The notes below the pieces were generated by a model. The model ran no database searches and was not told the DNA's origin. It saw nothing but the letters and a program-made list of their open reading frames with translations. Shown here in pieces: positions 7,909-18,600 of a stretch of 64,000 bases of DNA. Location: positions 1 to 64,000 of the forward strand of contig NZ_JAUNTS010000001.1 of NCBI RefSeq assembly GCF_030538595.1. Direction: 5' to 3'. Position numbers and translations under genes: made by a program. The first letter of the stretch is position 1; every line of letters starts with the position of its first letter. This DNA is from Kocuria sp. (lineage in GTDB: Bacteria > Actinomycetota > Actinomycetes > Actinomycetales > Micrococcaceae).

Positions 7909-9810
7909 TCAGCGTGATCTCCCTGGGCTGGGCAGCAGATCTTTGACAAAACGGGAGGCGCTGCGATTGGGCCGCCCACCCGGTGTGCGGGACAGGGACC
8001 AGGACAGCATCAGATGTTCACGGGCGCGGGTGATCCCCACGTAGAGCAGGCGGCGTTCTTCATCCACCTCATCGGCGGTTTCGGCAAAAGCGATGGGCAC
8101 CAGGCCCTCGGTCAGGCCCACCAAGAACACGGCATCCCATTCCAGGCCCTTGGCCGAATGCAGGGAAGCCAGTGTGACACCTTCCACCGCCGGGGCGTCT
8201 TGCTGGGCGGCGCGGCGGCCCAGTTCCTCGGCCACATGCCGCAGCGTGAATTCCCCGGGGTGGGGTTGCCCCGCCACACGTGCGGATTCAACCGCCTCAG
8301 CGTGAGCCACAGCCATGCGGTCGGTCATGTCCACCAAGGCCGCCAGGGACTCCCAGGTCTCCCGAATCGCCCCGGTCACCCGTGGCGCCTTGGCTGACCA
8401 GCCCAAAGAACTGACCATGTCCCGCACGGTTTGGCCCACGGCATGAGGGTCTGCCCCCTGCCCGTCCACGGAGTGGTCTGGGTCCACCGCATGGGCGGCA
8501 CTGCGAATCTGCAGAAGTGCCTGCCTGATTTCAGGCCGCCGGAAGAACTGTTCGGTACCGCGCAATTTGAACCCGATGCCGGCATCTGCCAGTGCCGTCT
8601 CATAAGCCTGGGCTTGCCCGTTGGTTCTGAACAGGACCGCTATTTCTGAGGCCGCGACCCCGTCATCCAACAAGTCTTGGATTCTGACGGCGACAGCTTG
8701 AGCTTCCAGTTGGTCGTCGTCGTATTCATTCCACGACGGCGCCGGGCCCGGCGCCCGCTGGCCCACCAGCTCCAGGGGGGTTGCCCAGGACCCCGGAGTG
8801 GAGTCCGCACCCGGGCGGCGGGCAGCCAGCAGACGGTTTGCGGTGTCCACGATCTGCGGGGTGGAGCGGTAATCCCGGACCAACTTCACCACGACTGCCT
8901 GGGGGTGACGGGTGCGGAACTCCAGCAGGTGCCGGGAGGTGGCCCCCGTGAAGGAGTAGATGGTCTGAGAAGCATCCCCCACCACACACAAGTCATCGCG
9001 TGGGCCCAGCCAGGCATCCAGAAGACGCTGTTGCAAGGGTGAAACGTCCTGGTACTCATCCACCACAAAGTGGCGGTACTGTTCCCGGACTGTGGCGGCG
9101 ATCCTCTGGTCCTCTTCCAGAATGCCCACGGTCAGCAGCAGGACATCCTCAAAGTCGATCCGGTTGAGGTCCGTTTTGAGGTCTTCGTAGGTTTGCCACA
9201 ACCGCGCGATGGTGCGGGGATCATGACCGGCAGGTAGCTCCAGATGCGTACCGGGTCCACCGGCGGCAGTTTCCGTGAGGGTTTGCACGTAGGTCTCCGG
9301 GGTCAGCATGGAGACCTTGGCTTTTTCAATGGCTCCGGCCAGATCTCGCACGGCTGCACGATCATTGCTCAGCCGCATGAAGCCCGCCGCCTGGGCCACC
9401 AGTTTGGCTTTGTGCTCGACCAGATCCGGGATGCTCCCTCCCACGGCCTGCGGCCAGAAATACTGGAGCTGACGCAAGGCTGCGGAGTGGAACGTACGGG
9501 CTTGAACGCCCTCGGCACCCAGGACGCGCAGACGGTGGCGCATTTCGTGGGCGGCACGTGCCGTGAAGGTCAGGGCCAAAACCTTCTGCGGGGTGTAAAC
9601 ACCGGTTGCTATCCCGTAGGCAATGCGGTGTGTGATGGCGCGAGTCTTGCCGGTGCCGGCGCCGGCCAAGATGCACACGGGGCCGCGTAAGGCCGTGGCT
9701 GCTTGACGCTGTTCCGGGTCCAGCCCGTCCAGGATGCGTTCGGGCAGCGAGCGGTCATCCCCCGCGATGACCGGAAACAGTGCCTGAGCGGCGGGGTCAG
9801 AGCTGATCAT
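7909..9810 (-). CDS. uvrD2: UvrD2-like superfamily 1 DNA helicase
   Basis: A 633-residue SF1A helicase with all motifs intact: I AGAGTGKTRAITHR, Ia TFTARAAHEM, II VDEYQDVSP, III VVGDASQTIYSFTGA, IV VRDYRSTPQI, V LASLHSAKGLEWDAVFLVGL and VI RRLLYVGITRARE. It should unwind DNA 3'-5' using ATP. It ends about 30 residues after motif VI, so the C-terminal HRDC and tetracysteine segments of mycobacterial UvrD2 are absent; UvrD2 is assigned mainly from synteny. It follows nudC with a 3-nt gap, so the two are probably cotranscribed. Confidence 0.88.
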   Translation of the reverse strand: MISSDPAAQALFPVIAGDDRSLPERILDGLDPEQRQAATALRGPVCILAGAGTGKTRAITHRIAYGIATGVYTPQKVLALTFTARAAHEMRHRLRVLGAEGVQARTFHSAALRQLQYFWPQAVGGSIPDLVEHKAKLVAQAAGFMRLSNDRAAVRDLAGAIEKAKVSMLTPETYVQTLTETAAGGPGTHLELPAGHDPRTIARLWQTYEDLKTDLNRIDFEDVLLLTVGILEEDQRIAATVREQYRHFVVDEYQDVSPLQQRLLDAWLGPRDDLCVVGDASQTIYSFTGATSRHLLEFRTRHPQAVVVKLVRDYRSTPQIVDTANRLLAARRPGADSTPGSWATPLELVGQRAPGPAPSWNEYDDDQLEAQAVAVRIQDLLDDGVAASEIAVLFRTNGQAQAYETALADAGIGFKLRGTEQFFRRPEIRQALLQIRSAAHAVDPDHSVDGQGADPHAVGQTVRDMVSSLGWSAKAPRVTGAIRETWESLAALVDMTDRMAVAHAEAVESARVAGQPHPGEFTLRHVAEELGRRAAQQDAPAVEGVTLASLHSAKGLEWDAVFLVGLTEGLVPIAFAETADEVDEERRLLYVGITRAREHLMLSWSLSRTPGGRPNRSASRFVKDLLPSPGRSR

Positions 9811-9813
9811 GGA

Positions 9814-10836
9814 TCACCAGCCGGATTCCGGTAGTTCCTGCCCCAGCCAGTGCTCGATCAGGGCGCGGGCAATCGAGATCCTGCCGGGCAGCGTGATGCT
9901 GGATTCTTCGGCGGCCGTTTGCAGTTGGGCCCGGGTGAACCATTGCAGGTCCACGATTTCGTGCCCGTCGGGTTGGGTGTTGCCTTCCTCCAGACGAGCC
10001 GTGCAGCCGATCATCAGGGACCGTGGGAAAGGCCACGGCTGGGAGCCCAGGTAACGGACCTGCCCCACCGTGATGCCTGCTTCCTCCTGGACCTCCCGGA
10101 CCACGGCCTGCTCAATGGACTCCCCCGGCTCCACAAATCCCGCCAACGTGGAGTACCTGTTACCCGTCCATGCAGCGGAGCGTCCCAACAGCAGACGTTC
10201 CTCCGGTGACCCCGGTGGACCATCCGTCACGGCCACAATGATGGCGGGGTCCGTACGGGGAAAGTGCAGGGAACCATCCTCCGGGCAGCGCCGCATCCAC
10301 CCGGACCGCTGCACGGTGGTCACCTGGCCGCACCGGGGGCAGCGGGGGTGATCTTCATGCCACGCCGTGACAGCTTGAGCCGTCACGGCCAGGGCTGCGT
10401 GCTCGGGATCGGTGGCACTCAACCTGGTGGCGGCCCCGCGCAGCGTGGAGAACTCCAGGGGTTCTTCACGGTCAGCTGATTCCCGGTGGATGCGCTGAAT
10501 CAGCTCCACGGCCTGAGCGGATGCAGCATGGGGCGCGGCCGCGGCGTCGTCGTCCCGGTCCTGGGCGAAGGTGCGCACAGTCACACCGCCGCTGCGCACC
10601 TCACCCAGGTACACCTCCGGGTGGGCGGCATCACCGTGATACGCGGGCAGGTCAGCGCGCGGGACCAGGACCAGGCGCCCGGCAGCCACCGGCATCCGGC
10701 CGTTGAGTATGACCAGGGTGTGCGTTGCGTGGGGGCGTTGATCGGCTTGGTCACGTTCAGCGCTGTGGCGATGCAGCGCTGACGCGGACAGGGGCAAAGA
10801 TGCGGGGTCAAGTCCGATGGAATCTGGCTGAGACAC
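9814..10836 (-). CDS. nudC: NAD(H) diphosphatase NudC (NAD-decapping Nudix hydrolase)
   Basis: A 340-residue protein. An N-terminal domain is followed by a zinc ribbon (CPRCGQVT then RRCPEDGS; three Cys visible) and the Nudix box GFVEPGESIEQAVVREVQEE (about residues 230-249). The NudC signature SQPWPFPRSLM follows. The family hydrolyses NADH to NMNH and AMP and removes NAD caps from RNA. GTG 10836 is a leaderless-type start, with TAGAGT 6 nt upstream. It heads the nudC-uvrD2 unit and is divergent from a kinase gene. Confidence 0.93.
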   Translation of the reverse strand: MSQPDSIGLDPASLPLSASALHRHSAERDQADQRPHATHTLVILNGRMPVAAGRLVLVPRADLPAYHGDAAHPEVYLGEVRSGGVTVRTFAQDRDDDAAAAPHAASAQAVELIQRIHRESADREEPLEFSTLRGAATRLSATDPEHAALAVTAQAVTAWHEDHPRCPRCGQVTTVQRSGWMRRCPEDGSLHFPRTDPAIIVAVTDGPPGSPEERLLLGRSAAWTGNRYSTLAGFVEPGESIEQAVVREVQEEAGITVGQVRYLGSQPWPFPRSLMIGCTARLEEGNTQPDGHEIVDLQWFTRAQLQTAAEESSITLPGRISIARALIEHWLGQELPESGW

Positions 10837-10842
10837 CGTCTC

Positions 10843-10848
10843 ACTCTA
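10843..10848 (-). promoter_or_regulatory. Leaderless -10 box of nudC
   Basis: TAGAGT on the minus strand, 6 nt before GTG 10836. No Shine-Dalgarno is seen, so the transcript probably starts at the start codon. Confidence 0.55.
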
Positions 10849-10939
10849 ACGGCGCCGGCTCAGCTGCGCTTGCCTGAATCCACAGGCCGCCGTGTGGGCA
10901 GCTCCCGGTGACACGACACGTGCCGCTCCACTTGAACTG

Positions 10940-10945
10940 TAGGGT
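10940..10945 (+). promoter_or_regulatory. Leaderless -10 box of the phosphotransferase gene
   Basis: TAGGGT, 7 nt before ATG 10953. This decides the start in favour of 10953 over the in-frame codon at 10908, which lies upstream of the -10 box. Confidence 0.5.
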
Positions 10946-10952
10946 TATTCGC

Positions 10953-12038
10953 ATGCGCGCAACACTGGAACATCTGGCAGCGGTGGCGGTGGCTGGGGTT
11001 CCGGGGATCGTACCGGTGTCCGTGGGGCCCTCCCCGGACGACGACGCCGATTTCCGCTCCGCGGTGGTCACCGATCAGGCGAATAAACGTTGGCGCGTGC
11101 GCAGCCCCCTGACCGATGAAGCCGGCATTCGGTTGGCAGCCGAGCACTCTGTTCTGCGAGCCTTCACCCCTCAGCTGCGAGCCAAGCTGCCCTTCCTGAT
11201 TCCCACGGTGGTGGGGTCTGTGGAGGACCATCAGCGGCGTACCTTCATCTATTCACATCTGCCCGGGCGGCCCGTGCCCATCAGCAAGTTGGACTCTCTG
11301 GCAGATGCCGCACCCACGCGTCCTCAACCACCCAGCACTGAACCGGTCCCACCGGTCACCACCCAGATCGGCGCCCTACTGGCGGCCATCCACGATCTCC
11401 CCCGGGCCATGGTGATGGATGCAGACCTTCCCGCCTACAGCGCGGATCAGTGCCGGACTCGCATGCTCAATGAGCTCGATCAAGCCGCCACCACGGGGCT
11501 CATCCCAGCAGGTTTGCTCCAACGGTGGGAAAACGCCTTGGAGGACCGGACGCTGTGGCGCTTTTCCACCCACGTTGTCCACGGGGACTTGCATGAAGAC
11601 AATCTGGTGGTGGATGGAAATCGGATCACCGCTGTCACGGGGTGGTCAGATGTTCACGTGGGTGATCCCGCCCTGGATTTCGCATGGCTGATCGGTGCCA
11701 ATGACCTCAGTCTTGCCGAAGCCGTGGTGGCGGCCTATGCACGCTCCAGCCGTCAAGCACCGGACCCTCACCTGCTACGGAGGGCCCATCTGGAGGCGGA
11801 GTTCGCTCTGGCACGGTGGCTGGTGCGCGGCGTTGCCCGTGAACGCCCGGACATGGTGGCGGATGCTCAGCGGATGTTGGCCGTTTTGGAGACGGACGTG
11901 GAGGATTACGAAGAAGAACTGGTGGCAGGTGCCCCTGCTCAACCGGAGGATTCGGTGGCTGCCCGGACCGAACACGCCCGTTCGGCCCGGACTCACGCCC
12001 AGGACGATTCCCCGGAAGCCGTTACAGAGAACCGGTGA
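10953..12038 (+). CDS. Aminoglycoside phosphotransferase-like kinase
   Basis: A 361-residue protein of the APH/choline-kinase fold. The catalytic loop VVHGDLHEDNLVVD contains the Brenner Asp and Asn, and the metal-binding Asp is in VGDPALDFAWLIG. The N-terminal lobe has the usual strand-rich start and a basic patch. It transfers phosphate from ATP to an unknown small molecule. Being a chromosomal gene in a housekeeping block, it need not be a drug-resistance gene; a macrolide phosphotransferase-like family is possible. Its 3' end overlaps the convergent adnB gene by 17 bp. Confidence 0.8.
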   Translation: MRATLEHLAAVAVAGVPGIVPVSVGPSPDDDADFRSAVVTDQANKRWRVRSPLTDEAGIRLAAEHSVLRAFTPQLRAKLPFLIPTVVGSVEDHQRRTFIYSHLPGRPVPISKLDSLADAAPTRPQPPSTEPVPPVTTQIGALLAAIHDLPRAMVMDADLPAYSADQCRTRMLNELDQAATTGLIPAGLLQRWENALEDRTLWRFSTHVVHGDLHEDNLVVDGNRITAVTGWSDVHVGDPALDFAWLIGANDLSLAEAVVAAYARSSRQAPDPHLLRRAHLEAEFALARWLVRGVARERPDMVADAQRMLAVLETDVEDYEEELVAGAPAQPEDSVAARTEHARSARTHAQDDSPEAVTENR

Positions 12039-15000
12039 TGATCGCCTCCAGACGGGTTTCATCCGCCAGATCATGCGGGCGCACGGTGCGGTCCGAGCCC
12101 ACAAAGTAAAACGCTGCAGAGATCTGTTTCAGGTCCACGCTCATCAGACGCGACCACGCCAAGCGGTAGACGGCCAGTTGCACGGCCCGTTCGGCCAGAT
12201 CCTTGGGACCGGGTGCACGCCCGGACTTCCAATCCACCAGTTCCCAGGTTCCATCCGGTTGCTTGAACACGGCATCAATGCGTCCGCGAACCGTCACCCC
12301 GGCCAGAGGTGTTTCGATGGGGTATTCCACCGCCCACGGCTGACGGTTGCCCCATTCACTGTTGCGGAACGTCTGGGCCAAAGCAGGTAGGTCATAGCCT
12401 TGATCCACAAAATCATCGGCACCGCCGGGTAGTTCATCCAGGTCAAAGATGGCCTGCGAATCAAAGTACTGCTCCACCCAGGCGTGGAAGGTGGTGCCTG
12501 CCCGTGCGGAGACGGACGGCTTGCGCGGCATGGGGCGGCGTAATTGAGCGGCAACGGCTGCTGGGTCTTTACCGAGTTCCACAACCGTGGAGGCGGAAAC
12601 GTGGGTGGGCATGGCCAGCTCCGGCTTGCGCCGCGGATTCTGATGGGCTGCCAGCAGCACGCGAGCTTCCTCAACCCATTGCCGTACTTCTTGTTGCTGC
12701 TGCGTGTCCGCCTGCTGCATCAGATCGGTATCCGTGAGGCCTCGGTGTTCGGCAAAGCCACCGCGCCGGACCGCTTGTGCCACCCGCTCCACGTGGATGC
12801 GGCGGCCGGCGTGAACAGGTGCATGGATCACGCGGTTTTCCTGCGGGGTTCCGGCCGCGGTGATTTCCGTGACGGTGGGGCCTTCCAATGGGTCATAGGG
12901 CCATGCGGCCTCCAGAATCCGTGACCCGGATGGATTCTTCTGGTTGTCCTCTGGTTCTGCCCACTCCTGCTTGTGGATGATGGGGGTGGAACCGGCACTC
13001 CCCTCCATGAGGGGGGCCAGATCATCGAAGAACGCTGATGGCTCTCTGCTGCCGTTGGCTGTGCCCGCAAACACCGTGCAGGACAGAGCCAGATGGCTAC
13101 GAGCCCGGGTAAAGGCCACGTACATCAATCGGCGGTCTTCTCCACGATCATGATGGTCACCGTCCGCCAGAAAAATCTCCATGGATTCATTGAGCGTTTT
13201 GACGTTGGTGTTGTCCACCGCCCACTGCGGTAGATGGTGGCGGTCACCGCGTAACGGCCAGGGCACGCTGTCTGGATGCTTTGTCCAAGCCGATGCCTCC
13301 CTGCTCTGCTGTTTCTTGTCCTTCTGGTTCAGACCCGGCACATACACGTGGTCCCACTCCAACCCCTTGGAGGCGTGCATGGTCAGAATCTGCACCGCGT
13401 GGGGGTCAGGCTCTGACTGAGCCACATCCGGATTCTCCTGAGCCGCTGCCACGTTCAGCCACCCCAGGAACGCAGAAACATCCTGGGAGCCGGTGGCGCC
13501 CACATAGGTGACGGCAAGGTCCTGCAGGGCATCCAAGTTGCCCCGGCCCTCAACTCCGGACGATTCGGGGCGGGCGGCCACCTCAATGTCCAAGCCCAGA
13601 GTTCGTTCAACCGCAGCCAGCACGCCGGTCAAGTCCTCGGAAAGCCAAGACCGAAGACCGTGCAGCTCCTGAGCGAACTCCTCCATGCGCTGCCGAGCCA
13701 CGGGGGTCAGACTCCGCCCGGCCTTGGAAATCCAGTCTTCTGGTGGCAAGAACTCCACAGCTTCCACCAAGGACGCCAGATCAACGCTGTCAGCCTCCAC
13801 CACATTTTCGGCCTTGGCGCCGGCTAGCTCCGGCTCCTGTTCCTCTGACGCAACGTCCTCCAAGGCCACCCCGAGTTGAGCCGCCCGCGTGCGACGTCGT
13901 TCCAGGTGAGAAGCCCAATCACCCAAGGCCACCATGTCACGGGCGCCGATTCGCCAGCGGGCACCCGTCAACAAGCGAGCCAGGGCATCGGAGCGGCCCG
14001 GGTCCGTGAGCACCTGCAGAGTGGCAATCACATCCGCCACCTCCGGGACTTCCAGGAGACCTCCGACACCAACCACTTGGTAAGCAATGCCGGCCGCCGC
14101 CAGCTCCCGGCGAATGGGCTCAAACTGCGAGCGCGAGCGACACAGCACCGCCACGGTGGGGTACGACTGCTGAGGGTCCGCCTCAGCCCGAGTCTCCTGA
14201 ATGGCGTGAGCGATGGCTTGGGCTTCGTCGTCGTCCGTCAGATACCGGTTGGCCGTGACCTTACCGGCCCCGGCCCCGGGGCGTGCGTCCAACTGCGGAA
14301 CTTCCTGCAACCCGTCGCCGGTGGTCACAGCCCACGGCGGCGGAGTCCGCAATGGTTTGGCCACTGCATTGGCGGTGTCCAAGATACTGGTGTCATTACG
14401 CCATGCCGTGGTGAGGAATCCGGGAATGGATCGTTCGCCCGTGCCGGTGGGGAACCACCGGTCAAAGCTGAAGAGCTGCCCGGCGGAGGCTCCACGGAAG
14501 CCGTAGATGGACTGCTGTGGATCACCCACCGCCATGACGGAATGGCCGCCCCCGAAGAGGGAGGCAAAGAGCACCATCTGAGCGTGTGAGGTGTCCTGGA
14601 ACTCATCCAACAGGACCACTTTGAACCGTTCACGTTCCAGGGCCCGGGCTGCGGGGTCTTCTCTGGCAATCCGAGCGGCGCGGCTGAGGAGGTCCCCAAA
14701 GTCCATGGTTTCGTTGTGACGCTTGATGCTGTCAAAACGCTCCACCATCCGCGCCAGGATTCGCAGGCGTTCCAACGTCGCTACGGCCTTCTTCACCCCG
14801 TCTCCGAATGAGGTTTGGTCTCGCCCGCCAGGTTCGTCGCTCGTGTACCGGGGAACATCACGCAGCTGGGGCAGGATGTCATCTGCAAATTCCTCCAGCT
14901 GGGAGGCCGTCAACAGGTGTTCCGCAGCGCCGGAACTGAGGGTGAGGATTTGTTCGGTCAATGTTGTGGCGTTGAAATTGTCCTTGACCTCCCCGTCCCA

Positions 15001-15609
15001 GCTTTCCACCAGGCTTCGTACCATCTGCCAAGCCTGGGCCTGGCCAAGTTGAACGGTCTCCGCCTCCACACCAATGCGCAGCCCGTAGGTGCGCACCAGC
15101 GTGTTGGCGTAGGAGTGATAAGTCAGCACGGTGGGCTCCGCGGAGGTGGGGTCGTGTGCAGTGGAACCCCCGGTCAAACGGTCACCAGGTGACTCAGCGG
15201 CCTCTTGGGCCTGGTCCGCCAAGGGCTCCACCACCAGCCCCTTGGACCGCAGAACACTCAATCGACCGCGCACACGGTCGCGCAGTTCACCGGCAGCTTT
15301 TCGGGTGAAGGTCACACCCAGCACTTGGTCCGGGCGGACAATTCCGTTGGCCACCAACCACACCACCCGGTCCACCATGGTGGCGGTCTTGCCCGAACCT
15401 GCGCCCGCTACCACCAACTTGGGCGTGAGTGGAGCCGCAATGACCTCCGCCTGTTGTTCAGTGGGTTGATTGCCGCCCAGCGCTTGGGCCAATTCCTGCG
15501 GGGAGAAACGCGGTTCAATCCCGCCGTACGGGTGCTGTGAGGGCATGGGCTGTTGCCTTTCCGGCGACGAATGAGAACGTTGGGTTGAGTCATCCCGCTG
15601 ATGATTCAT
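12022..15609 (-). CDS. adnB: AdnB-type helicase-nuclease subunit
   Basis: A 1195-residue protein: an SF1 helicase in the first ~900 residues and a C-terminal PD-(D/E)xK nuclease. Intact helicase motifs include VVAGAGSGKTATM (I), TFTRKAAGELRDR (Ia), VLLDEFQDTSHAQM (II), VGDPQQSIYGFRGA (III), TMHASKGLEWDHVYVPGL (V) and RRLMYVAFTRARSH (VI). Nuclease residues are in GRIDAVF and WELVDWKSG, followed by QLAVYRLAW. With AdnA it forms the actinobacterial double-strand-break end-resection motor (equivalent of RecBCD/AddAB). ATG 15609 overlaps the adnA stop by 4 nt (ATGA), implying translational coupling and 1:1 synthesis. Confidence 0.92.
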   Translation of the reverse strand: MNHQRDDSTQRSHSSPERQQPMPSQHPYGGIEPRFSPQELAQALGGNQPTEQQAEVIAAPLTPKLVVAGAGSGKTATMVDRVVWLVANGIVRPDQVLGVTFTRKAAGELRDRVRGRLSVLRSKGLVVEPLADQAQEAAESPGDRLTGGSTAHDPTSAEPTVLTYHSYANTLVRTYGLRIGVEAETVQLGQAQAWQMVRSLVESWDGEVKDNFNATTLTEQILTLSSGAAEHLLTASQLEEFADDILPQLRDVPRYTSDEPGGRDQTSFGDGVKKAVATLERLRILARMVERFDSIKRHNETMDFGDLLSRAARIAREDPAARALERERFKVVLLDEFQDTSHAQMVLFASLFGGGHSVMAVGDPQQSIYGFRGASAGQLFSFDRWFPTGTGERSIPGFLTTAWRNDTSILDTANAVAKPLRTPPPWAVTTGDGLQEVPQLDARPGAGAGKVTANRYLTDDDEAQAIAHAIQETRAEADPQQSYPTVAVLCRSRSQFEPIRRELAAAGIAYQVVGVGGLLEVPEVADVIATLQVLTDPGRSDALARLLTGARWRIGARDMVALGDWASHLERRRTRAAQLGVALEDVASEEQEPELAGAKAENVVEADSVDLASLVEAVEFLPPEDWISKAGRSLTPVARQRMEEFAQELHGLRSWLSEDLTGVLAAVERTLGLDIEVAARPESSGVEGRGNLDALQDLAVTYVGATGSQDVSAFLGWLNVAAAQENPDVAQSEPDPHAVQILTMHASKGLEWDHVYVPGLNQKDKKQQSREASAWTKHPDSVPWPLRGDRHHLPQWAVDNTNVKTLNESMEIFLADGDHHDRGEDRRLMYVAFTRARSHLALSCTVFAGTANGSREPSAFFDDLAPLMEGSAGSTPIIHKQEWAEPEDNQKNPSGSRILEAAWPYDPLEGPTVTEITAAGTPQENRVIHAPVHAGRRIHVERVAQAVRRGGFAEHRGLTDTDLMQQADTQQQQEVRQWVEEARVLLAAHQNPRRKPELAMPTHVSASTVVELGKDPAAVAAQLRRPMPRKPSVSARAGTTFHAWVEQYFDSQAIFDLDELPGGADDFVDQGYDLPALAQTFRNSEWGNRQPWAVEYPIETPLAGVTVRGRIDAVFKQPDGTWELVDWKSGRAPGPKDLAERAVQLAVYRLAWSRLMSVDLKQISAAFYFVGSDRTVRPHDLADETRLEAIITGSL

Positions 15610-18600
15610 GACGTCACCTGCCTGCCTGCGCTGCACAACGGGCAGACACCGGGCAGTCGGCACTTGCGGCCGAAGGCACCGGAGTTCTCAGCGGTGTGCC
15701 GAGCCACGAATTCATGTCCCGCCACCAACTGTGCAGCGGATGAAATCAGTTCCTGGGCCCAGGTTTCATCCTCTGACATGGGCTGTTGAGTGCGAACGCT
15801 CACGCTGACGGATGTGGTGCCCAACTGCACCAGAACGGCACCGCCGGGTACCGCGCTACCGGGCTGGGCGACGTCGATCTCCAAGGGTGCTTGTACCTGG
15901 GCCTCACTCTCAGCCTCAGACTCGGCGTTGGCCTGGGCTGCCATCGCTTCCCCGGCGCCGGCTGCCAAAGCCACCTGATACGTGCCCAGCTGCGGATGCT
16001 CATTCACCGTGCGGGCAGAGATGTCTGCCGCGCCGGTTTTGAGATCCACCACCACATAACGGCCCTGCTCATCGACTTCCAGGCGATCCACCCGGCCCCG
16101 TAACAAAGCATCCCGCGCTCCACCGGTGATCAGGACACTGAAGGAGCCCTCCACCGCCACCAGCTCTCGTTTGTGTTTTGAGCGGGCTTCTATGGCGTAC
16201 TGGGCAAATTTGCGCAGCATGAGCTCGGCCCGTTGTTTGAGGTGCTCCGACTCCCAGTTCTGGGGCAGTCCCAGTTCAGGCCAGCGCCGGTCCAGTTCAC
16301 GGACGAGTTCAGAGCTGGGTGCATTCGGCGCCGCCTCCGCAATGGCGTGCACCAAGGTGCCCAAACTCCTGGCGGTGTCCGTGGCAGCTTCGGCACGGGC
16401 CACCGAAACCCACCAGTCCAGCGGGGACCGTGTGATGGTCTCCACACGGGACGGTGACACCGGGACTGGTTCCCCAGGGTCCAGGACCGGTTCTTGGGTG
16501 GACAGTTCCAGCAGCCCCCACCAATCCTTGGGGTCGGCCCCGGGCACGGGGGTTTGCGAGCGAGCAAAGTGATGCAAAATCCGCGCGGCGGCCTCCGCAC
16601 GGAGCTCATCGGGGCTCTGCGCCGCTGCCCGCAGCTGAGCGGTCAATGCCGGCAGAGTCAACGGCCTGGGAGCAGTCAGCACCGGCCGGGCCTGGTCACC
16701 AGCCTCCGGGTGGAAGGTGAGCTCCCAGGGGTCAATGAGCCCCAGGAACTCGGAAGGTTCGTTGTCCTGGTCGGCCACAGCCGTGACCACCAAGCAGTCC
16801 GATGCTCGGGAGACGGCAGTGGAAAAGCTGCGCAGTTCGTCGTATCTCACCACGTTGAGCCGAGTCACGGGTGAGGTGGCAGCTGCCACCTCCGTGCCCA
16901 ATTCAGCCGCATCCGCCAGCAGATCGGTGCCCAGCAGCTGCCCGCGCAGTGTCGTGTTGGGCCACTGCCCCTCCTGCACTCCTGCCACGTACACCACGGG
17001 CCACTGGCGACCGGCAGCGGTGGCCGGGGTCATGATTTCCACGGAGGCCAACGACGGCGCCCTGGCCGCCAAGGTGTCCATGGGCAGTTCTTGCAGTTCC
17101 AGAAAGTCCAGGAACTCGGCAGCACCAGCCCCGGGCAGATGGTCCACAAACCGCTCGGCCATTTCAAACAGCCCCACCACCGCGTCCAGATCCCGGTCTG
17201 CTCGCCGTCCTGCTTCACCACCCGCCAATGCGGTCTTTTGCCAGGTGGAGGCTACCCCGGCGGCCTCCCACAGAGCCCACAGCACGGTCTCCGCGGTGGC
17301 GTTGGGTTGTGTCAGTGCGTGCCGTCCGGCCTGCAGCATCCGAGCCACGCGCGTGGCTGGTGTGGAGCGCACCCCAGCTGTCTCCAAGGCACCGGGTCTG
17401 ATCAAGGCCTCCACCAGCAGCCGGTCTGAATTGCGTCCCCCGCCATCACGGATCTCGGCGTAGCGCAACCGTTGCCGGAGTCTACGAATGTCCATGGCGG
17501 TGGCAGCCCCGATGCGCGAAGTCAGCAATTCCACGGCCTGGGCAGCTTCCAAGACGTCATGTGCACGTTGGGAGGACGGCTCGTCTTGCTCCACGGACTG
17601 GCCCGGGTGGTCGGTGGTCTCCGGGAGTTCTCCGCGCGCACCGGCCTCCCCCACCTCTGGGTGCTGTGCTGCGACCCTTTCAGCCAGTTCCGCGGCTACA
17701 ACCAGACGCAATGCTGCCAGGATGGGCCGTACCGCTGGTTCATCCCTGATGGGAGTCTCTGCAGCCGCGGTTGTCACGGGGATACCCAGACTTTCCAACT
17801 GACGCTGAAGTCCACGCAACATGGCACTGTTGCGCACAATCACCGCAACACCTTCCAGGCTTTGCCCCTCCAGCAAATGACGGCGGAGAATATCGGCACC
17901 GATCCAGCGCGCCTCATGGGTGGTGGATGCCAACACAGTTGCTTGCACTTGGCACCCGTCCTCCGTCCCATCTGTTGGTGCCACGCGGAGGTTGTGTGCC
18001 GTCACGGCGGGGATCCGCTGCGCCACCCGCTGCCAGGCCCGGTGCACGGGGGCACCCATCCGGTGGTTGTGCCTCAGCACCACAGATGCCATGGGCTGCT
18101 GATCCCGCCCCAGCGAATGCACTGCGTCACGCAGTGCCTCCGGCCGTGCACCACGGAAGCCTTGGACGACTGTGTCGGGGCAGGCAGTGGCCACCAGGTC
18201 TTGACCTGCACACAACACCCGCAACAGCCGATGGATGGATCGTGTGGCCTCCTGAAGGTCATCCACGATCACCAGTTCCAGCCGTTGCTGTTCCTCCGCC
18301 AGGAATTCGGGGTGATTCTCCAGCACCCGCGCGGCCTCAGTCACCAGAGCGGCGGGGTCAAAGGTTTCCGGCATGCGCAGCCTTCGGACCGCCTGGTACT
18401 CCTCCCGGAATCGCGCGGCCACAGCCCATTCAGGTCGGCCCAACTCCTTACCCAGTTGGCGTAGCTGATCCGGGGAAATGTCGTGTTCAGACATACGGTC
18501 AAACAATTCGCGTATTTCTGCCCGGAATCCACGAGTTGCCACGGCCTCACCCAAACTCGGTGGCCAGACGACGGCGGCTCCCAACCCCCGCGCCTGACCA

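Noticed and set aside
10953-12038. Aminoglycoside-resistance gene
   Set aside because: It has the APH fold but sits in a conserved housekeeping block, with no mobile element next to it; the substrate cannot be inferred, so it was called only kinase-like.
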